A stretch of 64,000 nucleotides of DNA from an uncultured Candidatus Binatia bacterium (lineage in GTDB: Bacteria; Desulfobacterota; Binatia; UBA9968; JAJDTQ01), in the NCBI GenBank assembly GCA_958295985.1, contig OY282432.1, forward strand, positions 1,488,001 through 1,552,000, in the 5' to 3' direction. Numbering within the stretch: position 1 is the stretch's first letter; every line of letters begins with the position of its first letter. Made by a program: the position numbers and the translations under genes. This document shows, piece by piece, positions 18,626 through 27,578 of the stretch. The notes beneath the pieces were generated by a model, which was given only the letters and a program-made list of their open reading frames with translations, was not told the DNA's origin and searched no databases.

Positions 18626-19486
18626 ATGTTGACGAACAAGGTCAGCGAGATCATGACGACCGCGGTCATCACCGCCGAGCCGTCGAGCACCATACGGGAG
18701 GTGACCCGGCTCATGGTGGACCGCCGGGTGGGCCGCGTCGTCATCACGGAAAACGACGCGCCGGCCGGCATCTTCACCGAGCAGGATGTGCTGAGGCGGG
18801 TCATGAACCGGGCGCTGGACGTGCACAAGACCCCCGTGCGCCGGGTGATGACGACCCCGATTCAGGGGGTTCCACAGCGGACATCGATCGTGGAGGTGCT
18901 GGGACGGATGTACAAGGGCCGGTACCGGCACCTGCTGGTCTACGACGACGACCGGCGCATGGTCGGCCTGGTTTCCATGCGGCGGATCCTCAACCTGGCA
19001 GTGGATTTGGGCGCGGACCTGCGCGACTCCCGGACGGTGGGGGACGTCGTATCCGGCTCCGTCCCCACGGTGGAGGCCGCGACCCCGGTGACCAGGGTCA
19101 TCGACAAGCTGGTGCGAGAGAACGCGGGCTGCGTCATGGTCGCGCTGGAAGGACGGATCGGCGGCATCTTCACCGAGCGGGACGTCCTGAAAAGGGTCGC
19201 TCTGGAAGACCGGGACATGGGGCAGGTCCCGGTGGCCGAGGTCATGACCCCCGATCCGCTGGTCATGACCGGATCGTCGCCGGTCCAGGAGGTGCTGGCG
19301 AAGATGCGCGACAACGGTTTTCGATACATGCCCGTGGCCGGCGACGGCGGAGAGGTGGTGGGCATCGTTTCCGTGGGCGACGTGCTCCAATACGCCAAGG
19401 CGCTCGATATCGATGACGTGGTGCGCAGGGCCTGGAAGGAAATCGAGGAGTTCTGGGAATCCGACGAGAACTACACGCCGGGGTAG
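18626..19486 (+). CDS. Protein with four CBS domains
   Basis: A 286-residue protein made of four consecutive CBS domains and a short acidic tail. Repeats of the form V-x-E/R-I/V-M-T (SEIMTTAVITAEP, RRVMTTPIQGVP, GDVVSGSVPTVEA, AEVMTPDPLVMTG) mark the four units, paired as two Bateman modules. Such modules bind adenine nucleotides or SAM and act as energy or signal sensors. ATG 18626 is chosen for GGAGG five bases upstream. No catalytic domain is attached, so the partner is unknown; the next gene downstream encodes a 2-oxoacid oxidoreductase. Confidence 0.9.
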   Translation: MLTNKVSEIMTTAVITAEPSSTIREVTRLMVDRRVGRVVITENDAPAGIFTEQDVLRRVMNRALDVHKTPVRRVMTTPIQGVPQRTSIVEVLGRMYKGRYRHLLVYDDDRRMVGLVSMRRILNLAVDLGADLRDSRTVGDVVSGSVPTVEAATPVTRVIDKLVRENAGCVMVALEGRIGGIFTERDVLKRVALEDRDMGQVPVAEVMTPDPLVMTGSSPVQEVLAKMRDNGFRYMPVAGDGGEVVGIVSVGDVLQYAKALDIDDVVRRAWKEIEEFWESDENYTPG

Positions 19487-19545
19487 ACCCGCGCGGTAAC
19501 CGGGGGACCATCGGGCGGCTCTAGCGGTCGAAAACCGTTAAGTCC

Positions 19546-19574
19546 TTGTTTCGGTTACGTTCCGTTGGTATAGT
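19546..19574 (+). promoter_or_regulatory. Promoter of the 2-oxoacid oxidoreductase genes
   Basis: TTGTTT (19546-19551), a 17-base spacer and TATAGT (19569-19574) stand 45 bases before the alpha-subunit start. This is a strong match in a GC-rich genome. Confidence 0.65.
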
Positions 19575-19618
19575 ATGCCCCCATCAGATCTGCCCCGTGT
19601 CACAACCAGGAGTACAAA

Positions 19619-21469
19619 ATGCCGGCGGTCAACGATCTCAGCATTAGTATCGCTACTGCGAACGGTTCGGGAAGTGCTTCTTCCAACAACATCCTGTTCA
19701 AGTCCATCTTCAAGATGGGCATCCCCTGCTCCTCCAAGAACATGTTTCCGTCCAACATCCAGGGCCTTCCCACGTGGTACCAGATCAGGGCGAACGCCGA
19801 CGGATACCTCGGGCGGAAAGACGTCATCGACGTGATGGTGATGTTCAACGACGAGACCGCGGACAAGGACATCTACCGGGTCCGCGACGGCGGGCTGATC
19901 CTTTACGACGACTCCAAGCCGCTGCCCGACCACCTGAAGCGCGACGGCGTGCAGTACGTCGGCGTCCCGGCCAACAGTCTCGTGCAGAAACACGTGGAAG
20001 CGGGCCCGCTGAGAGCCAAGCAGCGCAACATGCTCTACGTGGGCGCCCTGGCTTATCTGTTCGGCATCGAAATGGACACGATCCGCGAGGTGCTGAGCGA
20101 CACCTTCGGCAACAAGCCCGCGGTGATCGAGTCCAACCTGCTCTGTATCGAACTCGGCTACAACCACATGCGGGACAATGGTCTGAGCCAATCCATTGCC
20201 ATGCTGGAGAAGATCCCGGGCGGAAACGAGGGAAAGATCGTTACCGAAGGCAACACGGCCTGCGCCCTGGGGGCGATCTACGGCGGGGTCACGTTCTGCG
20301 CGTGGTATCCCATCACCCCGTCGAGTTCTCTGGCCGAGGCCCTGGAGCGGTATCTTCCGCGGTTGCGCAAGGACAAGGACGGCAAGAGCACCTACGCGGT
20401 GGTCCAGGCCGAGGACGAGATCGCCGCGACCAACATGGTGGCCGGCGCCGGATGGATGGGCGCCAGGTCGATGACCTCCACTTCCGGTCCCGGCCTGTCC
20501 CTCATGAACGAGACCCTCGGCCTGCAGTACTTCGCGGAGATACCCGGAGTCTACTTCATCATCCAGCGCGGCGGTCCTTCCACCGGGCTTCCCACCCGCA
20601 CCCAGCAGGCCGACATTCATCTGATGCACGTCGCGTCCCACGGCGATACGCGCCACATCATCCTCATCCCCCACGACATGAAGTCCTGCTTCGACCTCGG
20701 GCGCCAGAGCTTCGATCTGACCGAACGGTTCCAGACTCCCGTGTTCGTCATGATGGATCTCGACCTCGGCATGAACCTCTGGGGTTCCAATCCGCTGGAG
20801 CTGGTGCAGGAGCCTTTCGACCGGGGCAAGCTCCTCAGCCCCGAAGACCTCGACCGGCAGGGGGAGTTCGGCCGCTACCGGGACGTGGACGGCGACGGGG
20901 TGCCGCAGCGGACCATTCCCGGCAACCGCCACCCCAAGGCCGCCTACTTCGCGCGCGGCTCGGGCCATGACGACCGGGCCCGCTACTCGGAGGACGAGAA
21001 GGATTACAAGGAGACGCTGGACCGGCTGCGGCGCAAGCATGAGACCGCCCGTGATTTCGTCCCCAAGCCGTGGGTGGAGTCCCGGGCGGACGTCAACACC
21101 GGCGTCATCTGCTTCGGGTCGAGCTACGAGGCGGTACGGGAGGCCAGGGACCGTCTCCGGGCCGCCGGGGTCGAGACCAACCACCTGCTGCTGAGAGCCT
21201 TGCCCCTGACCGCGGAGGTCAGGGAGTTCATGGCGTCGCACGAAGTCGTCTATCTCATGGAGCAGAACCGCGACGGGCAGATGGCCGCGATCTTCAAGGA
21301 GGAGTATCCGGAGTTCGCCACGAGGATCGTGAGCGTCCTCATCTATGACGGGCTGCCGGCCACGTCGGGTGAGATCGTTCGGCAAATTCAGGAGCATCGG
21401 GAGATGACCACCGAGGACATCGAAACGAAGGTAGATGAGCCATGGCAAAAACAAATCGCGTCGATTTGA
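19619..21469 (+). CDS. 2-oxoacid:acceptor oxidoreductase, fused gamma-alpha subunit
   Basis: A 616-residue subunit with an N-terminal gamma domain (residues 1-190, catalysing CoA/ferredoxin coupling in the family) fused to the pyrimidine-binding alpha domain (from about residue 205: EGNTACALGAIYGG, AWYPITPSSS, STSGPGLSLMNE). The YPITPSS motif binds thiamine diphosphate in 2-oxoglutarate/2-oxoisovalerate ferredoxin oxidoreductases. AGGAG lies seven bases before the ATG. With the beta subunit, overlapping by 28 bases, it oxidises a 2-oxoacid to acyl-CoA, most likely 2-oxoglutarate; pyruvate or branched-chain acids cannot be excluded. Cytoplasmic. Confidence 0.93.
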   Translation: MPAVNDLSISIATANGSGSASSNNILFKSIFKMGIPCSSKNMFPSNIQGLPTWYQIRANADGYLGRKDVIDVMVMFNDETADKDIYRVRDGGLILYDDSKPLPDHLKRDGVQYVGVPANSLVQKHVEAGPLRAKQRNMLYVGALAYLFGIEMDTIREVLSDTFGNKPAVIESNLLCIELGYNHMRDNGLSQSIAMLEKIPGGNEGKIVTEGNTACALGAIYGGVTFCAWYPITPSSSLAEALERYLPRLRKDKDGKSTYAVVQAEDEIAATNMVAGAGWMGARSMTSTSGPGLSLMNETLGLQYFAEIPGVYFIIQRGGPSTGLPTRTQQADIHLMHVASHGDTRHIILIPHDMKSCFDLGRQSFDLTERFQTPVFVMMDLDLGMNLWGSNPLELVQEPFDRGKLLSPEDLDRQGEFGRYRDVDGDGVPQRTIPGNRHPKAAYFARGSGHDDRARYSEDEKDYKETLDRLRRKHETARDFVPKPWVESRADVNTGVICFGSSYEAVREARDRLRAAGVETNHLLLRALPLTAEVREFMASHEVVYLMEQNRDGQMAAIFKEEYPEFATRIVSVLIYDGLPATSGEIVRQIQEHREMTTEDIETKVDEPWQKQIASI

Positions 21470-22464
21470 CGGAAAAGGACTACAAGGGGGCGGAGTCGAC
21501 CATGTGCCGCGGCTGCGGCCATGACGCCATCTCGGCCTCCGTCATGCGGGCGTTCTTCGCCAGCAGCGTGGACCCGCGCAACGTCATCAAGTTGAGCGGT
21601 ATCGGCTGCTCCTCCAAGACGCCCAACTACTTCATGAATCAGGCGTTCGGGATCAACGCGGTGCACGGCCGGATGTCATCGGTGGCCACGGGAGCGAACG
21701 TCGCCAACCATCAGATGATCCCGCTGGGAATTTCCGGCGACGGCGACACCTCTGCCATCGGGCTCGGAAACTTCTGCCACATGATGCGCCGCAACGTGAA
21801 CATCACCTATGTCATCGAGAACAACGGCGTGTATGGACTGACCAAGGGGCAGTTCTCCGCTACTGCGGACGAGGGCACGGTGATGAAGGGCGGGAAGATC
21901 AACGACATGCCCGCCATCGACCTGTGCGAGCTGGCCATCACCTTGGGCGCCACCTACGTCGGCCGGAGCTTTTCCGGCGACCGGAAACAGCTCGCGCCGC
22001 TGATCCAGGGAGCCGTCGCCCACAAGGGGACCGCCATCCTCGACGTGCTGAGCCCCTGTGTCACCTTCAACGACCATCACGGCTCCACCAAGAGCCTCAA
22101 ATACATCCGGGAGCACCTCGACCCGCTCCATGACATCGACTTCATTCCGCCTTACGAGAACATCGAGGTGGATTACGAGGAGGGGAACGATCAGGAAGTG
22201 ACCCTGCACGACGGTTCCCGAATTACACTTCACAAGCTCGGCCACAACTACGATCCCACCAACCGGATGCAGGCGGTGACCGCGCTCCACGCCGCGGTCG
22301 CCGAGCACAAGTTTCTCACTGGCCTGATCTATCTGGACGAAGACCGGGCGCAGTTCATCGAGGATCTCAACCTTTGCGACACGCCGCTGGCCTATCTGGA
22401 TCAGGACGCGGTGCAGCCGTCGCAGAGTCAGCTCGACCAGATCAACGCCGAGCTCATGAAATAG
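21442..22464 (+). CDS. 2-oxoacid:acceptor oxidoreductase, beta subunit
   Basis: The 340-residue thiamine-diphosphate-binding subunit. CRGCGHD at residues 22-28 and IGCSSK about 35 residues later provide cluster-binding cysteines, and SGDGDTSAIG followed by ENNGVYGLTKGQ forms the GDG-N motif that holds the cofactor diphosphate and magnesium. It starts inside the end of the alpha gene (28-base overlap), so the two are translationally coupled. A ferredoxin gene is not next to it. Confidence 0.94.
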   Translation: MAKTNRVDLTEKDYKGAESTMCRGCGHDAISASVMRAFFASSVDPRNVIKLSGIGCSSKTPNYFMNQAFGINAVHGRMSSVATGANVANHQMIPLGISGDGDTSAIGLGNFCHMMRRNVNITYVIENNGVYGLTKGQFSATADEGTVMKGGKINDMPAIDLCELAITLGATYVGRSFSGDRKQLAPLIQGAVAHKGTAILDVLSPCVTFNDHHGSTKSLKYIREHLDPLHDIDFIPPYENIEVDYEEGNDQEVTLHDGSRITLHKLGHNYDPTNRMQAVTALHAAVAEHKFLTGLIYLDEDRAQFIEDLNLCDTPLAYLDQDAVQPSQSQLDQINAELMK

Positions 22465-22487
22465 CCCGGCCCGCGGTTACCGGAAAC

Positions 22488-23198
22488 ATGAGCGCACGGC
22501 ACGAAGTCCTGATCGTCCACACGTCCGACCTGCATCTGGGCGCCGATAGCATCCTGACCGACGATGATTCCGGCAATGTGCCGGTTCTCCGGCAGGTCCT
22601 TTCCATGGCTCGCTCGCAGCAGGCGGACCTGGTGATCCTGGCGGGGGATACCTTCGATCACAACCGCCAGGGAGCCCGGCGCACCGAGGAGGTCGCGGAA
22701 GTCATGACCGGTTTCGGCCTTCCCATCGTGATCCTGCCGGGCAACCACGACCCGCTGACCCCGGACTCGGTCTACCGCAGGTCCGAGTTCGGCAACGCGG
22801 GTAACGTGCACGTGCTGGGCCTCACCGGGGACCGGAGCGGCTTCCCGGACCTGGACCTGGAGGTATGGGGCCGGCCCCATGTGGACTATCTGGACATGAT
22901 GCCGCTGCCCGAGCCGCCCGAGCGGCGCACCCGCTGGCAGTTGGCGGTGGCCCACGGCCACTACGTGGAGGACACGCCCCGGCCGGACCTGCTGCTCGGT
23001 TCGTGGCTGATCCGGCAGGAGAACATCACCGCCAGCGGCGCCGATTACGTGGCCCTTGGCCACTGGAACCGCGCCGTGCGCGTAGGCGACCCCGGAGTGC
23101 CGGCGTACTACTCCGGCTCTCCGAGCTACGCCGGCACGGTCAACACCGTCCGCCTGCACGACGACAGTCGCGTCGAGGTCACCCAGGTTCCCGTGTAG
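22488..23198 (+). CDS. Calcineurin-like metallophosphoesterase (Mre11/SbcD-like nuclease domain)
   Basis: A 236-residue phosphoesterase with the full metal-binding set: HTSDLHLG (D-x-H), LAGDTFDHNR (GD), PGNHDP (GNH[DE]), AHGHY and GHWN. The order and the DLHLG start resemble the nuclease domain of SbcD/Mre11 DNA-repair exonucleases. The protein lacks the C-terminal capping domain and no sbcC partner lies nearby, so it could act alone or on a different phosphodiester. ATG 22488 is the first codon that keeps the conserved start; it lies 23 bases after the beta-subunit stop. Confidence 0.88.
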   Translation: MSARHEVLIVHTSDLHLGADSILTDDDSGNVPVLRQVLSMARSQQADLVILAGDTFDHNRQGARRTEEVAEVMTGFGLPIVILPGNHDPLTPDSVYRRSEFGNAGNVHVLGLTGDRSGFPDLDLEVWGRPHVDYLDMMPLPEPPERRTRWQLAVAHGHYVEDTPRPDLLLGSWLIRQENITASGADYVALGHWNRAVRVGDPGVPAYYSGSPSYAGTVNTVRLHDDSRVEVTQVPV

Positions 23199-23361
23199 CA
23201 AGCCGCGCCTCCCGCCAACCTGGCGCGCCTCAGTGCGGGCGACATACGGAACCGGATACCCTCCGGAGGCGTTTACATCCCCCACACGGTAATCGTTCTC
23301 CCGTCCACGGATTCCTCGCGGCGGGAAGATCTTTTCATCCCACTGTTTGTCCGCGCTGCGA

Positions 23362-23406
23362 GCCTGTCCGGGTAAACAAGCCTCTGCTGTGCTTACCCGG
23401 ACAGGC
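23362..23406. terminator. Bidirectional terminator-like hairpin between convergent genes
   Basis: A 14-bp perfect inverted repeat: GCCTGTCCGGGTAA (23362-23375) and its reverse complement (23393-23406), with a 17-base loop. It lies in the 286-base gap between two convergent genes. There is no strong T-run. Nothing else is visible in the gap. Confidence 0.6.
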
Positions 23407-23484
23407 CCGGCGGCGGCTGGATTGCGCCGCGTCCAAGGCGAAGTGAACCTGAACAGGGGATGGGGTGGAGCCGTCGTCCGGCGT

Positions 23485-24474
23485 TCAGTGGTCGTGCTTC
23501 TTCTGAAGGCCGCCGTGGCCCATGCGCATGATATCGTCCCGGGTTACCTTCGTACCCGAGAGGAGCCTGGGCAGCATGAAGTCGAAGGCGGTAACCGGGT
23601 CGTGGAGAACGCAACCGGAAAGGCCGAGGACCGGGATGTCCCCGATGTAGCTCATGAGGAACATGGAACCGGGGAGCACCGGGAAACCGTGCGAGATGAC
23701 GTTCGCGCCGCTGCGGCGGATGCCTTCGGGGGTGAGGTCGTCGGGGTCCACGGACATGCCGCCGCTCACCAGGATGACCTCCGCGCCCCTGGCCGCGAAC
23801 TCCTCGATGTGACCGGCGATGACGTCCGGGTCGTCCGGGGCCAGGGTGGCCGGCTCCAGGGTGGAGCCCATGCCCTCCACCTTCTTCCGCACCGCCGGCT
23901 CGAAGCCGTCCTCGATCCGCCCGGTGAAGACCTCGCTTCCGGTCACCAGCAGGAAGACCTTCCTCGCGGGCAGGGCGGTCACCGACGCAATGGGTCTGTC
24001 CTTGCACAGGGCTTCCGCCCGCGCCACCAACTCTTCCTTTACCACCACCGGGATGGTGCGGGTGCCGCCCACCACCGTGCCTTGCCGGACGTAGTCGCCG
24101 GCTCTCAGCGTGGCGAGAATCAGGTCTCCCAGTTCGTTGAAGCGAAACAGCAACTCCTGGTCCACTTCCAGCATGCCGTCCGTTTCCGCCACCAGGTTGA
24201 CCCGGCCCTCGCTCGGGTCCGTGAGCTTCAGGCCGGCTCCCGCGGCCGCCCGGGCCAGTCGTTTGGCGGCGTCTTCCTCGTGGAGTTCGCCCGGCGCCAG
24301 TTCCATGATGTAGATGTGGGCCTTGCCCACGTCCAGCAGCCGCGGCACGTCCTCGTCGGCTATGAGATGCCCGCGCTTGAACCGGGGGCCCTTGTGTCCA
24401 CCGGGGATGATCTCCGTGATGTCGTGAGCCAGTCGCAGGCCCACCGCTTCCTCAACTGGAATGACCTTGAGCAT
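23485..24474 (-). CDS. Molybdopterin-binding protein (MoeA/MoaB-like domain)
   Basis: A 329-residue protein with a MoCF-biosynthesis (MoaB/MoeA-type) fold in its C-terminal half: VFLLVTGSEVFTGRI, then LAPDDPDVI and EVILVSGGMSVDPDDLTPEGI, which contain the usual TGSE and SGGxSxDxxD substrate sites. The N-terminal half (VEEAVGLRLAHDIT) matches the MoeA start. It is shorter than full MoeA (about 400), so it is a MoeA-like protein rather than a certain molybdenum insertase. ATG 24474 is chosen for the GAGGGAGAG tract upstream. moaA lies nearby on the same strand, and the molybdenum hydroxylase at the left edge is a possible client. Confidence 0.85.
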   Translation of the reverse strand: MLKVIPVEEAVGLRLAHDITEIIPGGHKGPRFKRGHLIADEDVPRLLDVGKAHIYIMELAPGELHEEDAAKRLARAAAGAGLKLTDPSEGRVNLVAETDGMLEVDQELLFRFNELGDLILATLRAGDYVRQGTVVGGTRTIPVVVKEELVARAEALCKDRPIASVTALPARKVFLLVTGSEVFTGRIEDGFEPAVRKKVEGMGSTLEPATLAPDDPDVIAGHIEEFAARGAEVILVSGGMSVDPDDLTPEGIRRSGANVISHGFPVLPGSMFLMSYIGDIPVLGLSGCVLHDPVTAFDFMLPRLLSGTKVTRDDIMRMGHGGLQKKHDH

Positions 24475-24519
24475 GAGCCATCTCTCCCTCGAACCAAGTT
24501 TCCACGCGCAACCCGAATC

Positions 24520-24548
24520 CGTCATTCCCGCACGAGCGGGAATCCAGG
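24520..24548. repeat. Dispersed hairpin repeat, family A, copy 2
   Basis: ATTCCCGC (24524-24531) and GCGGGAAT (24536-24543) with an ACGA loop, flanked by CCGTC and CCAGG. It is the reverse-oriented counterpart of the copy at 1770-1798 and sits in the 85-base gap between two genes on the minus strand. Confidence 0.8.
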
Positions 24549-24559
24549 TGGGGCGGGGG

Positions 24560-25645
24560 CTAATCTCGAATGTTCTGGGTGAACCACTCCCGCGGGATCT
24601 CCCGGCCGGCGCCGGCCTCCTGAGCCTTCCGCACCACGTACCCGGCCACGGAGGCGAACTGGAGTCCCTGGGTGCCGTCGTTCAGAAAGAACGTCACGTC
24701 CGAATCCTTGCTCCGGCCCTGGGCCGTGCCGCCCATGAGGTCCGTGAGCAAAGGGTGCTGGCCGGAGAACAGGTCCACTCCCGGGTTGACGATGCGCGCC
24801 GTCTCATCATCGGTGCCGGCCACGTAGGAGGCGTACCCGGCGATACGCCGCATGCCCTGGTCCAGCGTGCCGATGGTGCCGCGGCCGAGCTTCACGGTCA
24901 CGTCGCAGCGGTCGAGTATGCCGGGGGCCCATTCGTTGCTGCGGACGCAGGTGATGAAGGCGCCGTCCTTCACCCAGCCGGGGTTCTCCACCACCACCCG
25001 GACCGAGTCGGTGCAGGTGGCGACCATGTCCGAGCCCCGGACCACCTCCCCGATGCCTTCGCAGGTCTTCACCGGCACCCCCAGCAGCTCGCTCATCTTC
25101 CGCGCGTAGGCCTCGCGGTTGGCCGGGGTGGGACTGTAGACCTTGACCTCACGGAGTTTCCGAACCTCGGCGAACGCCCGCAGATAGGTCTCCGCCATCC
25201 CGCCGGAGCCGAGCATGCCCACCACGTCCGCGTCGTCCCGGGCCAGGTATCGGGCCGCCAGGCCGGCGCAGGCGCCTACCCGCATGTGCTGGATGATGCC
25301 GTCGTTGATGATCGCCAGGGGTTCGGCGTTCCGTGCCGAGAACACCAGCACCAGGCCGCAGTAGGTGCCGGGCTCCATACAGTACTTCTCCACCGTGCGG
25401 CCCTCCGGCCACTCCAGCATGTCGGACTTCATGCGGATGGCGAACACGCCGAAGGAGCGGGAGGCACCCTCCATGGTCCCCCAACGGTACATCCGTTCGG
25501 GCTCTTCCTGCGGCACGTAAAGATCGATGCGGGGCCGGTAGACGGCCCGCTGTGCCAGCAGGTCGCGGTAGCCGGTCTCCAGGGCGTCGATGCACCCCTT
25601 CATGTCGAGGATTTCCTCTACGGTTTCGTTATTGATGAGCAGCAT
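24560..25645 (-). CDS. Ornithine cyclodeaminase/mu-crystallin family protein (second copy)
   Basis: A 361-residue NAD(P)-dependent family member. VVGMLGSGGMAETYLRAF near residue 145 is the Rossmann nucleotide site; RWGTMEGASRSFG replaces the lysine-containing stretch seen in the first copy, with RMKSDM nearby. The ATG at 25645 follows GAGGAC and removes a non-conserved 70-residue upstream extension. It resembles the 16110-17168 gene in the end sequence but is clearly diverged. It lies between the MoeA-like gene and moaA on the same strand. The substrate is unknown; it could be an imine reductase or amino-acid dehydrogenase. Confidence 0.85.
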   Translation of the reverse strand: MLLINNETVEEILDMKGCIDALETGYRDLLAQRAVYRPRIDLYVPQEEPERMYRWGTMEGASRSFGVFAIRMKSDMLEWPEGRTVEKYCMEPGTYCGLVLVFSARNAEPLAIINDGIIQHMRVGACAGLAARYLARDDADVVGMLGSGGMAETYLRAFAEVRKLREVKVYSPTPANREAYARKMSELLGVPVKTCEGIGEVVRGSDMVATCTDSVRVVVENPGWVKDGAFITCVRSNEWAPGILDRCDVTVKLGRGTIGTLDQGMRRIAGYASYVAGTDDETARIVNPGVDLFSGQHPLLTDLMGGTAQGRSKDSDVTFFLNDGTQGLQFASVAGYVVRKAQEAGAGREIPREWFTQNIRD

Positions 25646-25725
25646 GAGAACGTCCTCGTGAAGAGGCCTCGAAGGGGCAGGCCAACCGTGCGGGAACCAC
25701 GCGCGCCGGAAACCGCGGCAGCGCG

Positions 25726-26739
25726 TCATCCCCCCAGCGTAATCATCTCGATCTTGTCGTGTTGTCCGGGGTCGTAGCCGTCCGGCGATTGAATGGCGCT
25801 GAGCCGATCGGCCGAGAAGCGGTCGGTCCGGCCGGTCCAGATGGCTTCCATCCACCGGCCGATCTCGTCGTCGCCGGCGTTGCTCCGCAGCCGCGACTTG
25901 AGGTCGTGCCCGGTGCGGGAAAAGAGGCAGGTGACCAACCGCCCGTCCGCGGTCAGGCGCCCGCGGCTGCAGGCGCCACAGAAAGGCTCTGTCACGGACG
26001 CCACGATGCCCACCATGCCCTTGCCGTCGCGGAAGGCGTAGTCCACGGCCGGGGCATGGCCGTCGCCCCTGTCCACGGCATCCAGCGGGAAGCGCGCGGC
26101 GATCCGTTCCAGGATCTCCTGCTTCGGCACGGTCCGCTCGAGCCGCCAGGCGTTGGCCGTGCCCACGTCCATGTATTCGATGAAACGCATCACGAAGCCG
26201 TGATCCCGGCCGAACTCCACCAGCGGGAGGATGTCGTCCTCGTTGACGCCGCGTTCGATGACGGCGTTGATCTTGATCGGGTTCAACCCGGCTTCCCGGG
26301 CCGAGAACAGTCCCTTCAACACGTTGTCAAGGTCGCCGCGCTTCGTGATTCGGGTGAAACGCTCCGGGTCGAGACTGTCGATACTCACGTTGATGCGCTT
26401 CAGTCCGGCGGACCGCAACGCCCCGGCCCTCTCGCTCAGCCGTGAGCCGTTGGTGGTGAGGGCGATGTCGTCGATGCCGGGAATGCCCGAGAGCTGGCGC
26501 ACCAGGTCCGGCAGGTCACGCCTCAACAGCGGCTCTCCTCCGGTCAGGCGGATCTTCCGCACTCCCAGGGGCACGGCAAGCCGTACCACCCGGCAGATCT
26601 CCTCGTAGGTCAGGATCTCCCGCTTGTCGATCCAGTCGTAGTGGTCGAAGGGCATGCAGTAGGTGCAACGGAAGTTGCACCGGTCCGTTACGGAGACCCG
26701 CAGGTCCTGCAACGGACGATGAAATCGGTCTGTCAACAC
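25726..26739 (-). CDS. moaA: GTP 3',8-cyclase
   Basis: The radical SAM enzyme of the first step of molybdopterin synthesis. The 337-residue protein has CNFRCTYC near residue 21 for the SAM cluster, LTGGEPLLRRDL, and a second cluster site FCGACSRGRLTADGRLVTCLF (given in part) near residue 262. The C terminus ends in Gly-Gly (TLGG), which in MoaA acts in GTP cleavage. The start is GTG at 26739; a TTG directly follows and could serve instead. moaC, moaD and moaE are not in the window. Confidence 0.96.
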   Translation of the reverse strand: MLTDRFHRPLQDLRVSVTDRCNFRCTYCMPFDHYDWIDKREILTYEEICRVVRLAVPLGVRKIRLTGGEPLLRRDLPDLVRQLSGIPGIDDIALTTNGSRLSERAGALRSAGLKRINVSIDSLDPERFTRITKRGDLDNVLKGLFSAREAGLNPIKINAVIERGVNEDDILPLVEFGRDHGFVMRFIEYMDVGTANAWRLERTVPKQEILERIAARFPLDAVDRGDGHAPAVDYAFRDGKGMVGIVASVTEPFCGACSRGRLTADGRLVTCLFSRTGHDLKSRLRSNAGDDEIGRWMEAIWTGRTDRFSADRLSAIQSPDGYDPGQHDKIEMITLGG

Positions 26740-26914
26740 GACGTGTCAATATGGAATCTGGGGCCTCCCAAGTCAAGGAACTCGTCCTGCACGGGAACCG
26801 CCTCGTACAACACGACAAGAGGGTGACGGATGGAGCGAAGGCTTGTGCCGGCGAGGCAACGATCTCGGCGTGTTCGGCGGCGTCCAGACCCTTTTGCAGT
26901 TCACCCAGCCCTGA

Positions 26915-26943
26915 TTGCGTGGCGGTCTATCGGTCGGTATGAT
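26915..26943 (+). promoter_or_regulatory. Promoter of the glycine-rich gene
   Basis: TTGCGT (26915-26920), a 17-base spacer and TATGAT (26938-26943) lie about 60 bases before the glycine-rich gene, in the 266-base gap after the divergent moaA. Both boxes and spacing are good; base composition turns AT-richer from here. Confidence 0.6.
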
Positions 26944-27005
26944 TAAATTCGCTGGGGCAGTCCTGGGCTCTGCGTCCGTATGTTTCTTCAGTGTTGACTA
27001 CCGGT

Positions 27006-27578
27006 ATGCGAAAATCAGGAATAATCCGGTTTGTCGAATCCGACACCTTCGAGTGGCCGTGGCCCACTGCCCTTGGTCTGGTTGTCGTCAAGGGCGCTGC
27101 CGGCGGTGGCGGCGGTGGCGCGTTTTGTATGGAAGGACTCAATCTTTACGGCTCCAGGGGCGGCCGTGGCGGTGGTGGCGGCAAAGCAACGATGGTCACG
27201 ATCCGACAGAAGACCTACCAGGCGGCTGGCGGCGGCGGTGACGGCGGTGACTTTGTCGACGGCCAACCGAAAAACGGGGGAAGCGGCTTAGGGTGTCACC
27301 ATGGTGACGGTGGCGAAGGTGGCCGGGGAGCAGTCGTGCCCCTGAATCCCGGACGAACTGTGTCGAATGGTGGAAATGGCGGCAAAGGGTTCCCGGGAGA
27401 AACCCTTTTGGTGGAACTTGGAGACTTGTCGGTTGGCGACCTCTTTCAGATTACGGTTGGCCACGGCGGTGGGGGCGGTGGTGGAGGTGAGGGTTATAAG
27501 CGGGGGGGCATGGGAGGTAGCGGAATGGGCGGTGCCGTGATTTTCATCCCGATATTCGAGGAACGGAGAGACACGTAA
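27006..27578 (+). CDS. Glycine-rich domain protein, function unknown
   Basis: A 190-residue protein with long glycine runs ([39 protein letters not shown]) separated by short beta-like hydrophobic stretches (MVTIRQKTY, LLVELGDLSVGDLFQITVG). It recalls the glycine-rich domain seen in phage tail adhesins, which have the pattern 'beta strand, GGGGG, beta strand'; that is a resemblance only. ATG 27006 is chosen over TTG/ATG codons just upstream; no strong ribosome site is visible. Its stop overlaps the next gene's ATG (TAATG), so the two form an operon. Codon use is less GC-biased than the neighbours, a sign of transfer. Confidence 0.6.
   Translation: MRKSGIIRFVESDTFEWPWPTALGLVVVKGAAGGGGGGAFCMEGLNLYGSRGGRGGGGGKATMVTIRQKTYQAAGGGGDGGDFVDGQPKNGGSGLGCHHGDGGEGGRGAVVPLNPGRTVSNGGNGGKGFPGETLLVELGDLSVGDLFQITVGHGGGGGGGGEGYKRGGMGGSGMGGAVIFIPIFEERRDT

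Noticed and set aside
22488..23198. SbcD of a complete SbcCD nuclease
   Set aside because: The motifs fit, but the chain is short and no sbcC is adjacent, so only the domain family is named.
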